Source: Pichia kudriavzevii | Taxonomy: Eukaryota > Ascomycota > Pichiomycetes > Pichiales > Pichiaceae | Assembly: GCF_003054445.1 (NCBI RefSeq) | Contig: NC_042510.1 | Location: forward strand, 1,116,001-1,180,000 | Length of the DNA: 64,000 nt | Direction of reading: 5' to 3' | Shown here: one piece after another, positions 54,255-64,000 of the stretch | Numbering within the stretch: the stretch's first letter is position 1 | Layout: the number at the start of each line of letters is the position of its first letter | Made by a program: the position numbers and the translations under genes | The notes under the pieces: model-generated | Databases searched by the model: none | What the model was told of the DNA's origin: nothing | What the model saw: the letters and a program-made list of their open reading frames with translations, nothing else

Positions 54255-55485
54255 AGTATGTCTTTAGCTTCTCCATAGTATGTATATTACATGAAGACCG
54301 TGTCTTAATACGGTTTTTTCTTTTTTTTTTGTTTGCTACCTGAAATTCCACACGGCGCGCCGTTTTCTCTGAGATTTTTTTTTTGTTTTTTTTTGTTTTT
54401 TTGTTTTGTTTTGTTTCCCTCATTCACAGACGGGCCCATAAAGCTTCTTACCGACAAGTGAAGAGCCTCAATTCTAGCTGAGCATTTCTCTGTGAGGATA
54501 CATTCATTCACAGACACGCATATAAACACAAACACAAACACAATCACAATAGAAACATTGCGATGCCAACACAGTCTATTGGGGAGCCCATTCCGTGGAC
54601 CGGAGTGTAGACGAGACGTGCAACGCCGACCATAAGGCGGCCACGAAAAAAGAAATGAGGCGAAACGACAATGGACAAAACGACAATTGACAAAACGACA
54701 CTAAAGGTGATGGAGGAGGAGGAAGCGTATAGTGAAATTGTCCAGCAGCGACACTGTCTCTATCTCTATCATGTGTTGTACAACCACAGAACGTGCAGTG
54801 TGTCTTGGTCTTTTATTAAACTCCCCTCTGTGAGGTGTGTTGCTTTTGGATCCCTTTGAGCCATCCATTGCTGCCATGGATTTTTTTTTTTTTTTTTCCC
54901 ACGATTTTCAGCTTACTCTTTTTTTTTTTTGTTCCCTGTTTGATATCGGGTTTATAGGCCGTGCATGCGCCGCGCGCGGACGCGATTTTGGCTGCGGGAG
55001 CAGGGACGAGTGGCGCAGCAGGCCAAGAGGTGAGAGGGAGACAGGGTAGCCAGAAGGGGGGGGGGTCTTGGGATAGAGGATGAGATGGATAAACATCGTA
55101 GAGGAGGGGGGTTTACGCAGTAGAGAACATGCGACTGGTAGTGTGAGATGAGGAAGGAAGGAAGGACGGTATGAAGGAAGGTAGGAGGGGGCAAAAAAGA
55201 GGTTCAGGGATGTCTCTATGTGGTGCCCCGTTGTTTCTTCTAGTATCGTTAGGGGGAGGCCACAGTGGAAGGGAAAAGGGGTATATGTTGTTTTGGAGAG
55301 AGGCCACATTTGCAATTGAAGGGCAGGTAAACTCTCCCCTTTTCAGTCTTGGTATGTTTTCGTATTTGTCTGGTTGTTGTTCTTCTTGACTTTGACTTCA
55401 CAAGGTTATCCATTCAGGTTTACGCAATCTAGGAAGAGGATTACTAGATTGATCGAACTTACTCGAGCTTCGATTATCTTGTACA
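54255..55485. other. Spacer between the tandem paralogues
   Basis: No gene is supported. It holds many homopolymer and simple tracts: T runs (54316-54330, 54376-54415), T14-like runs near 54886-54932, a G9 run (55056-55064) and purine-rich GGAAGGAAGGA sequence (55150-55190). The short open frames here are composed of these tracts. Confidence 0.6.
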
Positions 55486-58400
55486 ATGCATTTCACAAGT
55501 ATGGTTAAGTTGCAAGCTGTTGCTTGTTTGAGGAATTCACATATTGCATCAACGGCAATGTGTCTTCTTACAACCACCCAATTCATCGAGGCAAAGAGAT
55601 CCGGACACAAAGGATTCGATGTCTACGATGTTAGAGAAGCTGTAAAGAAGACCCTCGCAGGGCAATTTCTACAACTCTATAGGTTCTGTTTGATTAGGTT
55701 TTCAATTGAACATAGATTCAAGGTTTTGAAAATGAAAAGATTCTTCTATAATGTGACACATGATAACTTCATCGTTGAAGAGGATGAAGTTGATTTGTAT
55801 CTATCCGAACCAAAATTTCTTTGGAGACATTCTGCTTCCAATTACTCTATCATTTCTCAAATGTTTGGATCTTTTTTCGTTTTATCTCCTCCTATTTTCA
55901 AATCTTCACCTCTTACTTATAATAGAGACAATTCTTGTATTTTACCTCCATTAAGACCAAAGTTTAATGGATTCAAGGATGAAATTTTTAAAAAATTCAA
56001 AATCAATTATAATTTGAAATATGAATATTATGAAATTGATAAAATTAAAAGACTCCTCAATAAGAATTTTGAATTTCAATTGACGGAATTTGAAAAAAAG
56101 GAGTTTTTATATAGTGATGATTTATATCTTCAAATGCTACCAAATGATGTTGATCATGATGATTTCTATTGTGCTCTAATTACTGGTCAATATAAACAAC
56201 GTCCACTTATGTTGTACCAGTATTTGTTGGATAAGAGAGCCGAAGATCTTCAAACCAAAAACCTCAACAAGAAGAAAATGAATAAGCAAGATTTTTGTAT
56301 TAGAAATCATTTAAAGAAGTTGAAGAACAACACTAACAAATCAATCAGGATTCAATCCAAAAACCACTTCAAATAATTCATTTAACCCATTCAAACGAAT
56401 TAACCCATTCAAACGAATTAACCCATTCAAACGAATTAACCCATTCAAACCAGTTAACCCAATTAGCCCAATTAAACCAAAATAACAATGAAATTGTTAA
56501 ACTTAACAATCATGATGTTAACCAACCAGACTTTAGCAAAATAAACACTAAACCAATTCCACCCAAACAAGTGGAAAGCCGATATGATGTTGTTTTCCCA
56601 AACTGTGAAGCAGATACTACAAATACGACGAATATACCTGGCAACCCCCCGCAGTTAACGTTACCACACTTACCAGATGAAGACAATGTTTATTATAATT
56701 TATGCTCCACTGTTTTTCCATTTATGGGAACTGATCCAAATATAGAGGATCCGTCTATTAACAAATATATAAGTACTGTTGTTAAGGTTCACAAATCCTT
56801 AATTGTCTCAAAGATTCCACATTTGCATTCCTCAAAATGGGTCCATGATGTGTTATATGGCAAATCAGGTCACCCTTACACATTTTATCGCGTTGCAGTC
56901 CAAATGTTTGGTGATTATTGCACCTCAAACTCAACTACCTATATTGACGAGCATGGATTGGTTGCGCGTTGCGGCTGGAGACTACCTTGTCCTAAGGTTT
57001 TGAACAATTTTATGATTGAAAGGTATAGGCAGATCATTCCACTTTATGAGTGGTCCTACACCCATTCAGAGAGGCTCCACTATAAGAAATTGGATGACAA
57101 TGTTGTTACCATTAAACGGGACATTAAATGTATGTTACGAAGGGCCGATGTTTATTTCCAACAATCTAAATTCGGTCCTTTAAATAGTCCGTCAACCACA
57201 CCCATTTTGAAATTAAAAGCTGTTGTAAAAAAAAATTCAGGTTCCATCCCTTTGTCTAGCGACGAGGCCAAGATTAATCAATGTTCCACCATTCCCTCCA
57301 CCCAGGTAACAAATATTACTATCGAACCTGGTAGCAAGACCTTAAATAACATTTGCATGCGTGCACATTCAGAACAACCAGAAAAATTTTATCCGTATTT
57401 TAATGAGTTTTTGAAAGTATCTCTATCATCTACAAATGAAATAAGCTGGCCAGAATCTGATGCAGTTGATGAGCATGATAAAGTTAACGAAATCATTAAC
57501 TTATATGCAGATGTAAACTCATCAGAAAGCGGTGGGATAATTGCTCCAGATTGCCCAGAAATCAACGTATATTCAGAAACGCCAAGCAGTTTTAGGTTTA
57601 CGCCTTTGGAATTCACAAAACGTTCATTATGCAATGATGTCAAAATACTCAAGAAACCTGTTTCCGATGCAGTGCATGTTAGTAAAAGGGCTGAAAGAAT
57701 CCATAATATCCACAAAAAAAAGTCGTTTTCTTGATGGATTTCCCGGAAAAGAATGTTTTATTATCTCGGATGCAACAACTGATACTATAGAGGATAATGA
57801 ATATATTAAAAAGTGTGATTTTACAATGCTACTTGTTCATGCTGACAATCTATCAGAATTGATTAATAGTAATCAAATTCAAGATATTTATCCAATTCAT
57901 GATTTGGTTACTGCGAAGCTTACGTCTAGATATGAATATCTCTCGAGTAATGTTTTTGGAACCATTTATTTTTCAGAATATAAATCATCCTTTTTTTACT
58001 CCAATTTTGAGGCTGAAATTGTATTTGACTATTTATATAGGCCAAATGAGACCACCCCCAGGATTATCCCTTGCCCATTGGATTTTGAAGAATCTGAAGA
58101 ATTTAATAGAAAAGTTAGTTTATATCTAGCATTGTATTTTATGAAGCACGAGGGTATTAAGGAGCCATCCATATTTTTCAAAAACAAACTTGCTATTATG
58201 AACAAATCTAAAGGCCATGCGTATTACATATTTATCGTTGCTAAAGATAGGCTTTTGTCAGAAGCTTACCTGGCTACCAAATACATACTCAAATACCATT
58301 ATGTTATTCCTGATGCCATTGTCAATTATTCGTACGATGAATATTATTATTCATTTATACTTACACTTGAAGCTCAATTTGATGTAGACGAAATGGTTGT

Positions 58401-58785
58401 TCAAAGTCTAAAGAGGGTACCACTTACGTTGGCAAAATCTGAAAAGGCCGAAGAGAGGAAAGTTTCAAAAATTCAAGTAACCGAGGCAGATAAATCTAGG
58501 GATATCTCAAGTCCTGCCCACCGTGAATCGGTTTCTGAATTCTCTATTTTGCACTTGGGCAACAGGTCCGCAATGGACAAAGCTGGTTTCTACGCTGATG
58601 ATGACGATGGTAACGATGCGGATGATGATGCACCTGACACTGATGATGATGCTGATGATGATGCTGATGATGACGAAGATGAGGCAGATGATGTCCATCA
58701 TGATACAGTGTATGACGCATGTGACATCGGATATGGTAATGATAAAGAAAAAGGTTACTCTAGTTTTATGATGGAATATCTTTGA
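55486..58785 (+). pseudogene. Second paralogue of the 51.8-kb gene, read in three frames
   Basis: Similarity to the 51.8-kb gene runs in order through three overlapping frames: 55486-56376 (FIEAKRSGHKGFDVYD, FLWRHSASNYSI), about 56337-57734 (VFPFMGT, HPYTFYRVAVQMFGDY) and to 58785 (KVSLYLALYFMKHEG, YYIFIVAKDRLLSEAYLATKY). The frame changes fall close to short A runs (near 56358 and at the A8 run near 57712-57719), and the net frame is restored. There are no other interruptions in about 3.3 kb. This fits a young pseudogene, or one-base errors in the assembly of an intact gene. It ends in an Asp-rich tail (DDDADDDADDDEDEADD) absent from the first copy. It is AT-rich. Function unknown. Confidence 0.7.
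56381..56455 (+). repeat. 18-nt tandem repeat in the second paralogue
   Basis: About four copies of an 18-nt unit (AACCCATTCAAACGAATT) encode LTHSNE repeats in the middle frame. The unit length is a multiple of three, so copy changes keep that frame. It sits directly after the first frame change. Confidence 0.9.
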
Positions 58786-59964
58786 ATATTATGCTCTCAA
58801 AGTTACTAGATCATACAACTGTTTTCACATTATCTTTCTGGAAACAAGAGTTTGTATGAATATCAGAGCAACGATTAAACCAATAATTACAAGTGATTCG
58901 ACGATGGGTTTGTTTGAACTGGTTTTGAAAAACAAGAGAATAGGCAAACTTCAAAATCAAAGGATGAAAACCAGATGGGTTTTCAAAATGTGCCCTTTAT
59001 GTATAATTAAGATAAACTTGCAGGTTATAAGGTGATCGATATATTATTCTGATCAAAAGGATAAAATTGCTATGTTTTAAATGGGATTTTTTACAGATGG
59101 AGGTTTTCTCTTTGGAAATATGTTAGATGTTTTTTTCAAGAGGCAAAAGGAAAATTTTGCTGACGTATACGTGAGAGTTAATACAGGACTCAGAAGGCTT
59201 GGCATTTTATTTTGTTGACATCTGCCTAAAATTTTCTATGATAGAGTTATTTGGCAGTTTATTGTGATATTTTAAAACCAGTATGGTTATAAATCAAAAT
59301 AGGTGTATTCGTTTATTGGTTTATTGGTTTATTGTGTCATTTTCAATATTCCCCCTATTTGCTTTTCTTTATTGAGATTAGCTATTAAGGAAAAAACAGG
59401 TAAAAGTAAGCACATGTTCGAAATAAGGAAATCAAGTCCATACCATTTACCTGTTAACAGGCTTAAAGAAATAAAATATTGTTTGTGTGGGCATGTTTTG
59501 GTTTTTTCTTTTCATCTTTGCTTAAAACTATTAAAATTATAACATATCATCCTCTTTTCAGGTTCTTCTTATTGAATTTTTCTTATTGTTTGTCTCTTTC
59601 TCCCTTTTCTTTGCTGTTTGCTCTCCCCCTTTTTTTCATGATAAACAAAAACTGCTTCTTTAGCATAAAAAGTGTTAACCAAAAAAAAAAAAAAATAAAG
59701 CCTGTAGAAATTCAACAATGTAAAAGCGTGACATTGGCCTACCGTTCTCTCGATTAGAAGATGCATTTTACAAATTTCTAACTAGTTCGGTGTAGTCTTA
59801 ACTATTAACACGTGTTTTATAAAAGCAAACTTACGTTTTTAGGCTCCAGCCCGAGAATGTTGTAAATAAACGCAATTAAACTAAAAGACATAAATACATG
59901 TATATGGGGATAGGAAAACACTAAAATAAAACGTTAAAGATACTTCTGCAAATGATAATCGTTA
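58786..59964. other. Convergent spacer before GLT1 3' end
   Basis: No gene is visible. AT-rich sequence contains a short GTTTATTG triplication (59310-59333), T/C-rich tracts (59580-59635) and an A14 run (59681-59694). The open frames are under 95 codons and low complexity. Confidence 0.6.
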
Positions 59965-62900
59965 TTAAACCTTTGCTGCTAATTCTTCAAGTAAATGATA
60001 ATCTCTTCTTTCAATGGAGCCATTGCCCGGCAACCTGGTCTTTCCCATTAGGTACATGTCAACTTCACGAGCACATTGTCGACCTTCTTGGATACCCCAC
60101 ACAACTAAAGATTGACCTCTTCTACAATCACCAGCAGTAAAAAGGTTAGATTCTTTTGAGGTTTGATATGAAGTAGCTTCTGCAGTCGCAACAGTGCCCC
60201 GCTTTGTCCTTTCGACATTCAAATTATCAGATTCAGGACCAATAAATCCCATAGACAATAACACAACATCAGCTGGGAAGAACTCATCAGAGCCAGGTAT
60301 CTCTTGCATTTGCCATGCACCGGAATCTGATCTCTTCCACTCAACACGAACAGTTTTAATACCTTTAACATTACCATCATCATCACCAACAAACTCTTTA
60401 GACAAGATAGAATACTCTCTGGGGTCTTTGCCATAATGTTCCTTCACTTCAGCATGGCCATAGTCCACCCTGAAAATCCTTGGCCATTGAGGCCAAGGAT
60501 TATCCTTGGTTCTTTCCATTGGTGGATACGGCAACAATTCAAAGTTGACCACAGACTTAGCACCATGTCTAGTGGCAGTACCTAAACAATCATTACCAGT
60601 GTCTCCACCACCAATAACAATAACATTCTTACCAGATAGAGTAGCTCTGATAGTATCTAAGTCATCTGCCAATAAAGCCTTGGTGTTTGCCGAAAGTAAA
60701 GTCATTGCATAATCAATATTCTTTAGCTCTCTACCCGGAATCTTTAGGTCCCTCGGGATAGTGGATCCAATTGCAAGAATGACAGCATCATTTTGGGCTT
60801 TTAACTCGTCCAGGAGTATATCCTCACCAATAGTTGTTTTTGCAATGAATGATATGCCTTCGGCTGCCATCAGGTCAATTCTTCTTTGAACAACACCTTT
60901 ATCTAACTTCATATTTGGAATACCATACATAAGTAAACCGCCAAACCTATCCTCTCTTTCATAAACGGTAACATTGTGGCCCGCTTTGTTCAACTGGTCA
61001 GCAGCTGCTAGACCAGCTGGACCAGAGCCAATAACAGCCACCTTCTTGCCAGTTCTTACCTTTGGTGGGTTAGGAACAATCCAGCCTTCAGCAAACGCGT
61101 GATCAATAATACCAGCTTCAATGGACTTGATACCAACCGGTGCATTACCTGAAACATTAACAACACATGCCGCTTCACACGGTGCTGGGCAGATTCTACC
61201 AGTAAATTCAGGGAAATTATTAGTCATCAGGAGCCTCTGTAGTGCGTCATACCACCTATCTTTGAAAACTAACTCGTTCCATTTTGGAATGATGTTTGAG
61301 ACCGGACAACCGGTATCGGATTGGCAAAATGGAATACCACAGTCAATACATCTGGCAGTTTGCACCTTTAGGTCATCTTTGGTCAACCTTGTTGATAATT
61401 CTTTCCAATCACCAATTCTGGATTTTACTGGCCTGTATTTCTCATGTCTCCGAGAGTACTTCATGAAGCCTCCTAGTTTGTCTAATTTCTTAGCCTTGAT
61501 TTCTTCAGTTTTAACATCAACAATCGTGTCTTCAAGGTCCACAAGTTTAGGTTCAGTCTTTACAGGCTTCTTTGGTTTAGAGAATTCCCCACCAGTTATG
61601 TCTGCTTCAGGGTCTTCTCTGATAGTGGAGAAGTAGTTCGAAACCTCCTTCTTTCTTAATTCTTCAGCCTTCTTTGCTTCAGCTTCCAAAACCTTCTTAT
61701 AGTCATAAGGAATCACTTTGACAAACTTCTTCAAGAATCTGTTAAAATCGTTCAAGATTCTCAAAGCAATTTCAGAATCTGTGTAATGCCTGTGATCTTC
61801 TAACAAACCTCTAACAAAGGCAATTTCCAAAGGATCAGATAAGGTAGTTAACTCAACAAGTTCCTTATTGACTTTCTCCTCAAAATCTTGTGCCATATCT
61901 AAAACATATGCAATACCGCCAGACATTCCCGCAGCAAAGTTCCTACCAACAGAACCCAAAACGACGATTCTACCACCTGTCATATACTCACAGCCGTGAT
62001 CACCGGTACCTTCTACAACAGCATGTGCTCCAGAGTTTCTAACAGCAAACCTCTCAGCAGCAATACCTCTAAAGAAGGCAGTACCGGATGTAGCACCATA
62101 TAAACAAGTGTTACCAATGATGATATTTTCCTCTGCCTTGAACTTCGAATCTTTTGGAGGATAAACAATCAACCTACCGCCAGATAAACCTTTACCAACA
62201 TAATCGTTACAATCACCTTCCAATTCTAGGGTGATACCAGCTGCTAAGAAGGCACCAAACGATTGACCAGCCGAGCCTTTAATATTGACATGAATGGTAT
62301 CATGTGGCAGTGAGTTTGGCCCAAATCTCTTCGAGCATCTGTAAGACAGCGTCGTACCAATAGCTCTATCGGTGTTAATAGCATTTGCTTCAATCGTAAC
62401 AGGTAATCCTCTATCCAGAGTAACCTCCGACTCATCAATCAACTTGTTGTCTAACCTAACATGGAGCCTGTGATCCTGTTTCTTCTCACACTTAGTTGCA
62501 ACTCCAGGCCTGATAGAGTGTGCAGGAGTCAAGATTGGAGATAAATCAATGTTTGCATTCTTGGTAGTTCTCAAATCATCTCTCACATAAAGCTTTTCAG
62601 CCCTACCCACCATTTCATCGATGGTTCTGAAACCCAACTTAGCCATGATAGCTCTGAGCTCGTTTGCGACATAGTAAAAGAAATTGATAACATGTTCCGG
62701 CGTACCCTTGAATTGCTTTCTAAGGTAAGGATCTTGTGTGGCAATACCGACAGGACATGTATTAGTGTGACATTTTCTGTTGTAAACGCAACCCATTGCA
62801 ATCAACGGAGCAGTAGCAAACCCCCATTCCTCAGCACCCAACAAACATGCAACTGCAATGTCCCTACCTGTTTTCAATTGTCCGTCAGTTTGGACAACAA

Positions 62901-64000
62901 CCCTGCCTCTCAAATCGTTTAGGACCAATGTTTGGTGGGTTTCTGCTAATCCTAATTCCCATGGTAAACCGGCGTTTTTAATACCGGTCCACCTAGCCGC
63001 ACCAGTGCCACCATCGTGACCTGAGACCAAAATGTGATCTGCCTTGGCCTTAGCAACACCGGCTGCAATAATACCAACACCAACCTCTGAGACCAACTTA
63101 ACAGAAACCCGAGCTCTTGGATTAGCACATTTTAGGTCATAAATAAGTTGTTTTAAATCTTCAATAGAGTAAATATCATGATGTGGTGGAGGAGAAATTA
63201 AACCTACACCAGGGGTAGAATGTCTAGTTTTTGCAATAGACTCAGAGACTTTATAACCTGGTAATTCACCACCTTCACCTGGTTTGGCACCTTGTGCCAT
63301 CTTAATTTGTAATTCATCAGCATCAGATAAATAATAAGAAGTAACACCGAATCTACCTGATGCAATTTGTTTGATTGAAGATCTCATCGAATCACCATTC
63401 TCAGAAGCTTTGGATCTTTCAACATCCTCACCACCTTCACCAGTGTTTGATTTTCCTCCTAATCTATTCATAGCAACGGCTAATGTAGAATGTGCTTCCA
63501 TTGAGATGGAACCATAAGACATTGCTCCAGTACAAAAGCGTCTAACAATCTCAGTCCACGGTTCAACTTGATCGATAGGAACTGGTGTAGAAGATTCAAA
63601 ATCAAAATCTAACAGGCCTCTGAGAGTACAATTCTTGATTGCATCATATTCCTTTTTGGAATATGCTTCATAGGCCTTGCTATTCTTATTTCTAACAGCA
63701 TCCTGAATCGAAGCGACAGCAGCAGGTTCATTGACATGTGATTCCCCACCATCCCTCCAATGATATTCACCAGATTCAGGTAAACCCTTAGGTTTTATCG
63801 TATCCCTTGACGGATAGCCCAATTCATGCAACGAAAATGCGTCTTGTGCAATATATTCAAAAGTTATTCCCCTTATTCTTGAAGCAGTACCAGAAAAACA
63901 TCTATCAATAACAGAGTTATCTACGCCTAATGCCTCAAAAATTTGAGCACCCTTGTAGGAAGCTAAAGTTGAAATACCCATCTTCGACATGACTTTTAAG
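59965..64000 (-). CDS. GLT1: NADH-dependent glutamate synthase (GOGAT), C-terminal ~1345 residues
   Basis: Partial: the frame is open through the window edge (L-K-V before the MSKMGIST segment), so the N-terminal glutaminase and part of the synthase domain lie beyond base 64000. Glt1 makes two glutamates from glutamine and 2-oxoglutarate. Visible parts in order are the FMN-binding synthase domain ([34 protein letters not shown]), the 3Fe-4S cysteines in [15 protein letters not shown], the beta-helix domain ([20 protein letters not shown]), 4Fe-4S cysteines in CIDCGIPFC and CPAPCEAAC, an FAD-binding [11 protein letters not shown] and a nucleotide-binding GGGDTGNDC. The stop is at 59965. All key Cys motifs are present. 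Confidence 0.97.
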   Translation of the reverse strand, partial: LKVMSKMGISTLASYKGAQIFEALGVDNSVIDRCFSGTASRIRGITFEYIAQDAFSLHELGYPSRDTIKPKGLPESGEYHWRDGGESHVNEPAAVASIQDAVRNKNSKAYEAYSKKEYDAIKNCTLRGLLDFDFESSTPVPIDQVEPWTEIVRRFCTGAMSYGSISMEAHSTLAVAMNRLGGKSNTGEGGEDVERSKASENGDSMRSSIKQIASGRFGVTSYYLSDADELQIKMAQGAKPGEGGELPGYKVSESIAKTRHSTPGVGLISPPPHHDIYSIEDLKQLIYDLKCANPRARVSVKLVSEVGVGIIAAGVAKAKADHILVSGHDGGTGAARWTGIKNAGLPWELGLAETHQTLVLNDLRGRVVVQTDGQLKTGRDIAVACLLGAEEWGFATAPLIAMGCVYNRKCHTNTCPVGIATQDPYLRKQFKGTPEHVINFFYYVANELRAIMAKLGFRTIDEMVGRAEKLYVRDDLRTTKNANIDLSPILTPAHSIRPGVATKCEKKQDHRLHVRLDNKLIDESEVTLDRGLPVTIEANAINTDRAIGTTLSYRCSKRFGPNSLPHDTIHVNIKGSAGQSFGAFLAAGITLELEGDCNDYVGKGLSGGRLIVYPPKDSKFKAEENIIIGNTCLYGATSGTAFFRGIAAERFAVRNSGAHAVVEGTGDHGCEYMTGGRIVVLGSVGRNFAAGMSGGIAYVLDMAQDFEEKVNKELVELTTLSDPLEIAFVRGLLEDHRHYTDSEIALRILNDFNRFLKKFVKVIPYDYKKVLEAEAKKAEELRKKEVSNYFSTIREDPEADITGGEFSKPKKPVKTEPKLVDLEDTIVDVKTEEIKAKKLDKLGGFMKYSRRHEKYRPVKSRIGDWKELSTRLTKDDLKVQTARCIDCGIPFCQSDTGCPVSNIIPKWNELVFKDRWYDALQRLLMTNNFPEFTGRICPAPCEAACVVNVSGNAPVGIKSIEAGIIDHAFAEGWIVPNPPKVRTGKKVAVIGSGPAGLAAADQLNKAGHNVTVYEREDRFGGLLMYGIPNMKLDKGVVQRRIDLMAAEGISFIAKTTIGEDILLDELKAQNDAVILAIGSTIPRDLKIPGRELKNIDYAMTLLSANTKALLADDLDTIRATLSGKNVIVIGGGDTGNDCLGTATRHGAKSVVNFELLPYPPMERTKDNPWPQWPRIFRVDYGHAEVKEHYGKDPREYSILSKEFVGDDDGNVKGIKTVRVEWKRSDSGAWQMQEIPGSDEFFPADVVLLSMGFIGPESDNLNVERTKRGTVATAEATSYQTSKESNLFTAGDCRRGQSLVVWGIQEGRQCAREVDMYLMGKTRLPGNGSIERRDYHLLEELAAKV

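Noticed and set aside
54671-55389. Short frames between the tandem paralogues
   Set aside because: They are built from homopolymer and purine-rich tracts with no motif or plausible start.
1-64000. CRISPR arrays, prokaryotic operons, phage or bacterial insertion sequences
   Set aside because: None is visible; all recognised genes are eukaryotic and the regular repeats are within coding sequence or microsatellites.

Overview
This window is nuclear DNA of a budding yeast (Saccharomycotina). The evidence is compact genes with short introns carrying GTATGT donors and TACTAAC/GACTAAC branch points, yeast-type tRNA genes, a Ty3/gypsy fossil lying upstream of tRNA genes, and yeast-specific genes (RPF2, NUP133, PET117, PEX4, NEM1, SMY1, UBX4, GLT1). 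In RPF2 one CTG codon falls where the S. cerevisiae protein, as I recall it, has Leu, which argues weakly against the CTG-Ser clade. A Pichiaceae-like yeast is my guess and is not proven.

Layout. 1-15.8 kb is AT-rich, has no intact gene, and holds a broken Ty3/gypsy pol fossil (about 11.4-14.8 kb); it could be pericentromeric or a retroelement graveyard. A tRNA-Gly/tRNA-Asp pair 4 nt apart marks the edge of the gene-dense part. Then come NUP133 and RPF2 (divergent, neighbours in S. cerevisiae too), a GAC1-type glycogen-targeting subunit and ALG8 (divergent), and a run of PET117 (intron), RidA-family MMF1/HMF1, RPL34 (intron), PEX4 and a PCL6/PCL7-type Pho85 cyclin. From memory, this run matches both S. 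cerevisiae duplicated blocks (RPL34A-HMF1-PET117-PCL6 and RPL34B-MMF1-PCL7), so it looks like the unduplicated ancestral order with PEX4 inserted.

Next are a 1089-residue protein I cannot name, UBX4, a giant GLEYA-type GPI adhesin with an intron and two classes of tandem repeat (about 2121 residues), SMY1, NEM1 and a degenerate calcineurin-like phosphoesterase (DUF2433 type). 51.8-58.8 kb holds a tandem pair of paralogues of an unrecognised family: an intact, relatively GC-rich copy and an AT-rich copy read in three frames. The window ends inside GLT1 (glutamate synthase), whose N-terminal part lies beyond base 64000.

The least explained parts are the unrecognised tandem paralogue family with its forkhead-like upstream cluster, the tightly packed tRNA pair, the ribosomal-protein promoter module combined with an intronic hairpin at RPL34, and the 15-kb gene-free AT-rich arm. 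Most of the other genes are ordinary housekeeping genes without functional links to one another.
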